Source: Engraulis encrasicolus
Lineage: Eukaryota; Chordata; Actinopteri; Clupeiformes; Engraulidae
NCBI RefSeq assembly: GCF_034702125.1
Contig: NC_085876.1
Coordinates: forward strand, 6,807,864-6,871,863
DNA length: 64,000 bases
Direction: 5' to 3'
Position numbers and translations under genes: made by a program
Shown: positions 55,119 to 64,000 of the stretch, one piece after another
How positions within the stretch are numbered: position 1 is the first letter of the stretch
Layout: every line of letters starts with the position of its first letter
The notes under the pieces: generated by a model
What the model saw: only the letters and a program-made list of their open reading frames with translations
Databases searched by the model: none
What the model was told of the DNA's origin: nothing

Positions 55119-58100
55119 TTAAACATTGTCATTCAAGATCTTGGCGCGCAACTCACGGACACGTGGTGACACCCATGTGCGGGTTACATCGATGTTGAAT
55201 ACAGCGGTCTGTAGAAAAGTGTAGAGCTGAACCAGCGACTCATCATACGAGAGGTTGAAGACGTAGTGGCATTTGAAAAGTTCGTCAAACGCACCCAGTG
55301 AGCTGGTATCACGGCATGGAATGAGCTGTTTGTCAACAGCAATGTAGTAGGTGTCGATCTTGTTACGAGCACGGCCAACTGCAATGATGAATGGCTGCTT
55401 TCCTTCTCGGACTTCGAAACGACGTTCCGCTATGCTGCTGCATGACTGCAAAACACATAACAAAAAAATAAGATCCCCCTCAAGTGACTTAACTGATTCT
55501 AACATGACAGTTGGTTTTAGATCATGTTCCATACTAGGTCATCTCGCACAAACACTACTATAACTTTTGGAATTTACCTTGTGGAAAAGCACCATTCTAT
55601 CCGCTGCATCAGTAGGGCTGATCTTGGTCCTCTTCTTGCATCCAACTATGGGGGGAAAAAGATGGAGTAGCAGCAGGAGAGTGGCCATGTCACTGTCCCA
55701 GTCTATCAGAGAGAAAAAGACAGTGATTAACATGAAAAAAAAAAACATTAAAATGGCATTAATTATACTATATACTGTGTGCAAACATACCATCACTCTC
55801 TGGGTGCCTCTCAGCCGCTTTTAATAGACGACACAGATCAGTAGATGGAGTCAGCTGGGTGGCCTCCTTGATGATCTTCAGCTTGAATGTTGTATCCCAC
55901 TTGTTAAGCAACTTGGAACTTGTTTCAGCACCAAACAGCAGGGTGAAGTCTTCATTTACCTGGTAATCACAAATTGAACAAGGGTTTATATCTATTAGTT
56001 TTATATCGATACGTTGTTTAAATTATACACAAAGGATACAATGACAATAAGAGACTGAAATGTCTCAAATTAAAACAGTTGTACTCACGAGTCCTTTGAC
56101 ATCCAGAAAGCGTGGGAATGTTTTGAAGACATCTGCGCGGGTTTGTGGGTCATGCACCAAGTCCTGCCGATATTGAAGCGTCATCTTCATTTTCTCCAGC
56201 ACACTTGCTTCCTCAGGGGTGTGAATTAGGAACGAAATGGGTTCTCTGCAGTAGTCACCATCTAGCTGCTCAGGCAGAGTTGTCGCTCGTCTTCTCCATT
56301 TTGGCCCTTGGTCTTTAGGTACGGATGGCTCCTTTGCTGGCCTCTTCGCTGTAGCCCTGCTTATTGTCTTCAGACGCCACGCCAAATATCCAGTGCCTTT
56401 CTCTGCATCATAAAAATGCTCCTGTAAGAAATGAACATTTAAAGAAGATTGAAATGATCTTGCATCTGGGGCGCTGTGGCGCAGCGCGCTAAGCCCCCCA
56501 CATTTGGATTTGCATGCCAATGGGGACCCCGGTTCAAGTCCGGCCGGGGTAATTTCCCGATCCAACCCAGTCTCTCTGTCCCAGTGCCTTCCTGTCACCA
56601 TCTCAGACTGTCCTATCAAATAAAGGCATAAAAGCCTTATATATATATATTTTTTTTTTAATGATCTTACATCAGGCAAAGCTAAATGAAAGGACAGTAT
56701 AATCGCTTATACAAAGTCAGGTCATTATGTCTATGGTCCTGCAATTTCAAATAGATGCTCATGGCATACTTGAGCTTCAAAAGTGTCTTGCTTCAGTTGC
56801 TAACTTGCCATGACTATAATATAATGCAAAATAATCAGTCCATCAGTCATATTAGTTACATTGTAATGATTTTTAAAAGAAACTTCCATAAATATCTACA
56901 AAACTTACATAGCCTTTCGGAGAGAATGGATCCTTCAGTGCAGGAAAAAGTGTGATGATTCCCAGCGCATACTTCTCCCTCTGTTGACGGGTGGGAATCC
57001 GGCTGTAGTGACAAGACAAGAAATGAATTTAGTATCAGGCAGGACAATAGCATTGCACAAGTTTAAGCCCTTTACAAAGTTTAATTAATAGGTCTTACCC
57101 ATGTCTCTCAGTCATATGACTTGCCAGTATGTTGACAAGTTGCCTCCTGGTGCAGTGCTTTAGTGATTTTTCTGATTTATACTCTTCCAGAATATCTTCT
57201 CCACCAGATTTCCCAAGCAGGGCATTTTTGACCATCTGCTTACACAAAATACAAAGTAATTATCATTATTAAACAACATTTGGGCATGTGAAATGGCAAA
57301 CACTAAAAGACACTTTCATTTAAATGTTACCTCTTTTGCAGTCTCTGATAGGGGAGCCCTCACAGCAGATGGACTACCCTCTATGCTCAGTCTACTACAG
57401 CCTGTAGAAATGCCTTTCTCTCTTAGGTCGTCGTCGCTTGACGAAAGGGACAGGGTGTCCGTGAGAGAAGATGTAGTATCTGAAGTAGGTGGGGAATGGT
57501 CTAAAGGAGCGAAGACTGTAAAATACACCCTTTGATTACTATATGTTTGTGGCAGTATCCATTTTCCAGTAAAATACATCTGTAGTTGGGAAACTTTCTG
57601 CATTTTAGTCAGACCAGTAAATATTAGTTTTTACTAGAGTTAGAGTTAATATTCATAAAAAGTTCCAATCTGGCAATGGGCTTCATAGTTGTAATGCAGA
57701 CTCTAGCCACAATCCTACATATCGTGCTCTACCTATAACAAATCTCAATAGTCCGTATCAATTACCATGCAATGAAGTACTGTAGTACATTTAGCTTAAA
57801 GGATAACTTCTGCCGATTTCAACATGTAGTTGTAATGCTCACACTCCCCTGGACTTGTCAGTACCTGAGAGTATTTTTCTTCTTCAGCCTTTTCTGAGAT
57901 CCTGGTCATTGTAATGGGGGCAGAGTATGTTTACATTATTATTTTTTTTTTTAATCTCGATTTATTCCAAATAACACCCAAAAGGTTATGCAACATCAGC
58001 TTACAAATAGCAAACAGTGGTACCTTTTGGGATAACATTTGGAGTATGCCCATGTTAAGAAGGATTTTAATGCAAACAGGGTCTGCCCCCATTAGAATAG

Positions 58101-58854
58101 CTCAGATCTCAGAAAGGGCTGGGCCGAAAAATGCAACATCACCTGGTGCTGACAAGTCAAGGGTAGCGTGAGCAATACATCATAGTGAAATTGACAGAAG
58201 TTCTACTTGAATTTCACACCATCAGTCCATTACTGGCTGCATCAAAGACCAAAAGCATTATATGTAGATACATACGTGCATTATGTACACTACTCATAGA
58301 CACCAAAAGATTCATACCCTGATCTGAAGTTTTTTCACGAACCGTCAAGCAAAGATGTGGGTTGAACTCCAAAAATTCTGTGATAATGTCCTCGTCAATC
58401 GCTGTGCCCGTATCATCAAACAGCTCAAGCTCAGAGGAATTAGGAAGCCCAAACTTTTCTTTAACTGTAAGAAAGAGAAACCATGACTAACTGAACTCTC
58501 AAATGATCCTTAGTGCCATCCATGTAGGCAATGTTTACAGTTGTCCTTTGCAGTTAATGACATATCACATTAAGATACAAGGAGCATACAAGGATGGACA
58601 TAGAATCATTTTAATGTTCAGCTACTATCATTCTTAAAACCATACAGAAATGCAGCATCAATATCTTTTGAATGATATGAGAGAGGAATGCAGACAGAAA
58701 AACACCTAGGCCTGTTGGCTGCAATATAGTCATTCCCCGTTGTCTTTCAGCATCAGTCAAAGTGTTTACCTTTACTGATGAAGTTCACATGGGTCACTCC
58801 GGGATTCCAACTGATGTACTTCCTCACATTGCGATATTCAACTTTCTGCAGCAT
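55119..58854 (-). CDS. SAMD3-like family protein, nine coding exons, 533 residues
   Basis: Minus-strand coding exons in order: 58770-58854, 58318-58464, 57331-57515, 57099-57235, 56909-57002, 56089-56421, 55791-55959, 55578-55702, 55119-55445. All have GT-AG sites and join in frame (1602 bases). Residues 1-77 look like a PB1/ubiquitin-like fold (VKEKFGLPNSSELELFDD); 78-139 are a Ser/Thr-rich linker. Then follow RQLVNILASHM, REKYALGIITLFPALKDPFS, GTGYLAWRLKTISR, FPRFLDVKGL, EDFTLLFGAETSSKLLNKW and a C-terminus ending SPRVRELRAKIL. This order is what I know from the many fish proteins annotated as sterile alpha motif domain-containing protein 3-like. No SAM domain is visible. Function unknown. 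The frame is intact although it lies inside a mobile element. Non-coding first exons probably end at 59036, 59644 or 60376. Confidence 0.78.
56465..56650 (+). repeat. tRNA-derived SINE, family 2
   Basis: GGGGCGCTGTGGCGCAGCGC box A region, CCCCGGTTCAAGTCCGGCC box B, ending AATAAAGGCATAAAAGCC and a short AT tract. It lies antisense within an intron of the SAMD3-like gene. Confidence 0.9.
57800..58210. mobile_element. Fold-back MITE, second copy
   Basis: Same family as 53044-53417 (AGGATAACTTCTGCCGATTT end, GTAATGCTCACACT, GACAAGTCAAGGGTAGCGTG). TTAA is intact on the left and mutated on the right. It lies in intron 2 of the SAMD3-like gene. Confidence 0.85.
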
Positions 58855-59035
58855 GTTGTCCTAAAATTGCATCTGGAATATATTTAGAAATGCAATGTGA
58901 ATATACTATGTCGAAAGAAGACATTTTGAGTACACAGCTTTTCACATTTCAGAAATTACCCATTCATTGAATCAATAACATTTCAGATAGAAAGAAAGTC
59001 AATTTAACTCAGGATAAGTTTGTATGGAAACTCAC

Positions 59036-59717
59036 AGCATACAATAAGAGCTGTAATGCCAGCTCAACCACGACCACCTACAGAGGCTGCTAACGATGTG
59101 ATATTAGTCTGGTCACCATCGTGTGTCTAAAACGTTCTCTGATTGAATGCGAAAGCAGGAACGACTACAGTAACCATGCGGTTGTTTAACATACAACATC
59201 AGGGGGTAGCATGTCAAGCACAACTTTTTGTGAACTAGAAACATTCAGAGAACAGCACAACCCCTCGATGCAGTCAACAAATAGAGCTACCTTTGTGACT
59301 TGGAGCAGTATCATTGCTCAAATGCATGCAATGGAATTCCATTACAATAACACCATGACACGGTGCCAAACGTCTCCAAGTCAAACAACTTAAAAACGTC
59401 TCATCCGTGTCTCATAACATTATTACTTGTAGCCATACATCACCATTTCTGCCCCTCGAAAGACTGCGTTGATAATCCTGACATGAGTTTATTAGCCAAG
59501 CTCAGGTTGAGCAGTGATGGTCACGAGAGCCGCGGATCTCGAGGTATTAACCTTTTCAGTAAAAAAAATCCTCGATTCACGGCAGTAGTAGTCTGCGCTA
59601 CATGCATCACCTAACTCTAGATAATATATAAGAATACACTTACCGATATAAGTGAATTGACCGATACATGAGCAACAGGCTGTCTAGTTATTACAAACGC
59701 CAGATAAAAAGAGGGAA
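59036..59717. promoter_or_regulatory. Probable bidirectional promoter / alternative first exons
   Basis: The minus strand shows donors at 59035 (GTGAGT) and 59643 (ATATCG|GTAAGT), suggesting alternative non-coding exons of the SAMD3-like gene. The plus-strand ORF starts at 59718, about 75 bases from the second donor, so transcription may diverge here. A further minus-strand exon candidate ends ATGAAG|GTAAGA at 60376, with an ETS-like ACTTCCG upstream. Confidence 0.4.
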
Positions 59718-60044
59718 ATGGCGGACACAACGGCTGCAAGTTTAAATGCTACGCAAGGTCGGCCTCATCCATCTTGCATTTACAAGAGGGGGACCTTGTG
59801 GTACATTCCAGATCGCACGTATTCAACCTTCAACCACGAAAAATGCTTCGAAACGCCAGTCAAAGTGGAACCTCAAACTAGCGAAGTGTGGGCTGCTCGC
59901 ATTACTCTAACCCAAACAAAGTATAAACTGAAGTCGGATGATAATGGCAGCGATATCCTAGTTTTGGATCGGGTCTGGAATGCACTAGAAATCATGGGGT
60001 TCTCCTCCTCCTCTGCCTGCCGCCCTAGTTTCATTCTAGCATGA
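59718..60044 (+). CDS. Uncharacterised 108-residue ORF in the nested element
   Basis: Intact single-exon frame with a good start context (GGAAATGGCGG). Product is hydrophilic with no signal peptide or membrane segment. It has a compact middle (KRGTLWYIPDRTYSTFNHEK, then EVWAARITLTQTKYKL) suggestive of a small folded domain, and a hydrophobic-serine C-terminus. I do not recognise a family. It is transcribed away from the SAMD3-like gene and lies inside the 8.56-kb element. It may be a real small cargo protein or chance. Confidence 0.4.
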   Translation: MADTTAASLNATQGRPHPSCIYKRGTLWYIPDRTYSTFNHEKCFETPVKVEPQTSEVWAARITLTQTKYKLKSDDNGSDILVLDRVWNALEIMGFSSSSACRPSFILA

Positions 60045-60479
60045 CAACTGTCGACAGGCCCTGTTGCCAGAAACGCTGTAATGAAGATTCACCAGTGCGT
60101 CACGTTACTTTAGGAAACGAAGAGAAGAAAAATAAATGTTCATTATGAAACGAGTTAGCCCATTGACGGTCGAATAGCGGTAAACTAGCCTAGGCTAATA
60201 GCTAGGCTATATGAATTTGTGCTGTATGCTACAAACTAAGGCTCCATTAGCTTAGTAGGCTAGTTAGTTCTTCCAGCAAAGTTAGCAGTAGTCCAGTTTA
60301 AACAGCTTAAACCTACTTTGCCTATTTAAACATTCTCACAACAAACATCACATTTGAATTTATACGACTCTTACCTTCATAATCAGGATATTTGCACCAG
60401 GAAAAGAATGGCGAGCTGCAAGATGTCCGCCGTCCAAACGGAAGTAACTTGTTGAAACCGGATGTGGAGGTCACTCTCA

Positions 60480-60636
60480 GTCAGTGTTAGACATTTAACT
60501 CTTCAAAACAACACCACCCATAGAGCTTTTTGTGCACTTCCAGTGTTAAAACAACACCACAATCAACTCCCAGTAACTCCAATTAACTCCTGGATATTTA
60601 ACACCAGGAAAATCAACTCAAAACTACACTTTCAGT
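60480..60636. repeat. Subterminal repeats, right end of the nested element
   Basis: Repeated AACAACACCAC, AACTCC and TTTAACACC words, the inverted counterpart of the left-end GTGTTAAA array. Confidence 0.75.
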
Positions 60637-60903
60637 TTTGCTGTCACCTTTAAAACAGACCCCACCTTCTCTAGGTCCCCTGAATATAACTTAATTGTAT
60701 TGCAAATGTATTTTCTAAGATTCCTTTATAAAATATGTCATATTTCATGTGAAGCTGCATAACATTAAAATTATGATGGGGAGGGGGGGGGGTGAATTGA
60801 TGGATAAAACGCAAACGTCCCGGGCCTCGAGACATAGGTTCCCCACCCTTGGTTTAGAACCTGCGCAAAAGACAGGCTACGAAACAGGCAGGACTCGCTG
60901 TTC

Positions 60904-61017
<114 letters not shown>

Positions 61018-61184
61018 GGCTCTCATCCCTCGCCCCTTTTCCTACTGATGGAGTCTGACAGCGCGGTGGCCGCTAGCGTTGTGCTGGGGTGGAAGAGATC
61101 CACTCTGACAGGGTGGTGGGCACGGGGGCTCCGGTGGCCCTGCGGCCCATAGAGGATGATGCTATCTGTCTACAGAGGGCAACA

Positions 61185-61185
61185 G

Positions 61186-61274
<89 letters not shown>
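61185..61274. repeat. (GATA)n microsatellite
   Basis: About 22 GATA units. Confidence 0.97.
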
Positions 61275-61379
61275 TGTGTGTCTAAATGTTTTGTATGAGT
61301 GAAACTCATTGGACTGCAAACCAAACCTACCCGTGGGTACCAATAAAATGTAGGCTATCTAATCTAATAGATAGATAGA

Positions 61380-62750
61380 AGTAAGCGTAAAGTGAGTGGA
61401 GTGCATATGGGGAAATCGCCATTTGAAGAGAGTAGTCTAATTTGTGAAAAGTTATTTAGTTTTTTTTCAAATGGGCTAATAGAACTTCAGAATCAGACTA
61501 TTTAGGCCTACATTACAGCGCGGTTTAGTGGGCGCACGCTGGCAGCAAATACGCACAAAAGTGGAGAGCCCGCAGATGAGTTGTGTGGAGGCTCAGCTGC
61601 ATCGTCTGCTTTAACCAGCTAATAAATATGAAAACAGCAGACTTAAACTTTCATTCGGTCACCGGTTAAAAGGATTATACCCGTCTATGGAGTCCCATGT
61701 AAATCTGGATACCTCATAATGCCCAATGTTTTCCCATAAAAATGTGTCGGACAATGGCGAGAGAAAGGGGGCTTTTTCACGCATAAAGGGTTTTCACAAG
61801 ACCTCAATGAACGCAGGCCGTGCGCGCCACGCCCCGGATTAATCTCGCGCAGTGGAAGCGCGCCTTGGAGAAGCAGGTGCGTGTGCCAAGCACGGGGGTC
61901 AGAGTGCCGGCTGAGTTGGGGGGGTGGTCGGCTATGCTGAATCCGCACAGCTGCCGGGGGGATTTCTTCAGAGCTTGTCACTTCCATTTAATTTGCTCTT
62001 TTTCACCCTCTTCAGATGAAGTGATCTCTCGTGCCCAGGTTCTCTGAACGTCCTTTCTCAGTTTAGCGAAAGCAAAGGCACTGCTAAACGGCGACAGCGG
62101 AAAACAAAAGCGGGTGGGGGGCGCAGTCCTTCCAGACTCGGCACCGTAAAATTGCAGATTAAAACCGTAAAGCAGCCGCCCTGACACCGGCATGAACGGC
62201 GTTCTTCAAGAATGCTAATTCTACTGCTACATTAAACAAACTTAACACATTGTTTGTTGGCTTCTCCCATGAGAGAGAGAGCTGTTGTGTCAACGTAGCC
62301 TAAAGTTTTTGAATCAGTTCTGCAGCACATGCAGACAGGCAGAGTCAGAAGCTTGCATATGCACCTAAATTAGATATTTGAGATAGTATGTAGCAGAGAC
62401 AGTATCTTCCTACTGTTTAAAAGCACTTTCTAAAAATGTCTAAAACATTGATCTGGTTACCCCAGTGAAGTAAAGAAGAAGAGATTCTTACAAATGTAGG
62501 CTATACCACACTAGAATGATATTAGTTTCAACTTTGTAATATCACACTACTACAGGTGTTGTTAAGTGTAATTCTAATTCTACATACAACTGAGGTTATT
62601 CCCTTTTTCTACAATTAAAATGGCTACACAGGAGGGGGAGTAGCCTACTAGTAGTTTATCTTTGTGCAGTGTGCACACAAACAAAACTGTCTGTGGCCCA
62701 TCTCCGTTTATTAAATTACAAAAATGTATATGATCACCATCACCATCATC
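61380..62750. other. Intergenic, GC-rich patch, no gene recognised
   Basis: 61800-62180 is GC-rich with several CpGs and could be a promoter or CpG island of a gene beyond the window. No coding frame is recognisable. Confidence 0.4.
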
Positions 62751-62754
62751 TTTT

Positions 62755-62935
62755 TAAAGAATATATATATTTTTAGGGCTTATGCCTTTATTTATTGACA
62801 GTAGAAGAGAGACTGGAAATGAGTGGGGAGAGAGAGACAGGGAAGGATTGGCAAATTATCCAAGCCAGAATCGAACCCGGGTCTCCAGCGCTGCAACCCA
62901 ATGCCCCACCATTAGGCCACGGCAGGGCCCATCAA
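62755..62935 (-). repeat. Antisense tRNA-derived SINE
   Basis: Minus strand: GGGCCCTGCCGTGGCCTAAT head, GACCCGGGTTCGATTCTGG box B, tail AATAAAGGCATAAGCCC. Best-preserved copy of this family in the window. Confidence 0.88.
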
Positions 62936-63056
62936 TCATCTTGAAGTTTGTCAAAATATTGAATTAATCAGTCTGATCATTTCTTCTTGTTGTTTGTTTT
63001 GCTGCGTCTTTAAATGTGGTCCTTTTGAAATTAGGGGCCAGGTATCTGTTTCTGTT

Positions 63057-64000
<944 letters not shown>

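Larger units (their letters stand above)
52081..60644 (-). mobile_element. 8.56-kb nested element carrying an intact SAMD3-like gene
   Basis: Bounded by short inverted repeats ACAGCAAA (52081-52088) and TTTGCTGT (60637-60644), with CAC on both sides (52078-52080, 60645-60647). Removing it and one CAC restores GGCAGCCACCTTTAAAACAG, which aligns with GGTGGCTACCTTTACAACAG in the uninterrupted MITE copy near 48900. So the boundaries are supported by an empty-site comparison. Both ends carry arrays of GTGTTAAA/TTTAACAC words. Contents on the minus strand: a nine-exon gene and a broken transposase-like fragment; on the plus strand a 108-codon ORF. Three-base duplications fit EnSpm/CACTA or PIF/Harbinger elements. 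The family is not identified. Confidence 0.8.
51952..60851. mobile_element. hAT MITE split by a large nested insertion
   Basis: Left end CAGGGGTGGGGGAACATTTT and right end GGTTCCCCACCCTTG are inverted. Both outer flanks are GTTTAGAA (51944-51951, 60852-60859), a perfect 8-bp duplication. Own sequence is only 51952-52080 and 60645-60851, about 340 bases. The rest is the nested element. Confidence 0.92.

Noticed and set aside
61018..61170. GC-rich stretch starting CTACTGATGGAGTCTGACAG, considered as a first coding exon of a neighbouring gene
   Set aside because: The frame stops within 36 codons and no donor or conserved protein start is evident.

Overview
This is a window of vertebrate nuclear DNA, almost certainly from a teleost fish. 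The genes are split by many GT-AG introns. All recognisable proteins have vertebrate orthologues. The non-coding part is packed with long TG/CA, TC and CTTT microsatellites, tRNA-derived SINEs, Tc1/mariner and hAT elements and TTAA-flanked fold-back MITEs, which is typical of teleosts. I cannot name the species.

Layout. (1) 1-3.74 kb: minus-strand homologue of human C6orf47 (G4), with a coding-intact single-exon ORF and a non-coding first exon. (2) 3.76-9.64 kb: a repeat-rich block with inverted ends, subterminal repeats, duplicated exon-like segments, a 503-bp hAT MITE with perfect 8-bp target duplications and Tc1 remnants. (3) 10.4-13.5 kb: a minus-strand snoRNA host gene with about ten small exons and one box C/D snoRNA in each of nine introns. 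Six are SNORD52-like and three SNORD48-like, one of the latter degenerate. Human SNORD48 and SNORD52 share the host SNHG32 (C6orf48), which lies near C6orf47 in the MHC class III region. (4) 13.9-17 kb: a 1.85-kb hAT element, then an inverted 1-kb copy of part of claspin exon 8, both bordered by TG microsatellites. (5) 17.63-41.3 kb: claspin (clspn), 24 coding exons, plus strand, 1385 residues reconstructed with every splice phase consistent. Its introns hold several transposons. (6) 42.9-47.9 kb: C1orf216 homologue, plus strand; CLSPN and C1orf216 are also adjacent in human. (7) 48-52 kb: repeats, no gene seen. (8) 51.95-60.85 kb: a hAT MITE (TSD GTTTAGAA) split by an 8.56-kb insertion at 52081-60644. 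The insertion has ACAGCAAA terminal inverted repeats and a CAC target duplication. It carries an intact nine-exon minus-strand gene of a fish SAMD3-like family, a broken transposase-like remnant and a divergent 108-residue ORF. (9) 60.9-64 kb: microsatellites and SINEs, no gene seen.

Functions seen: claspin is the replication-checkpoint adaptor that presents CHK1 to ATR and stabilises forks. The snoRNA cluster guides 2'-O-methylation of 28S rRNA. C6orf47 and C1orf216 homologues have no established function. The features most worth a second look are the amplified snoRNA host gene, the gene-carrying 8.56-kb nested element, and the microsatellite-bounded inverted claspin duplication.
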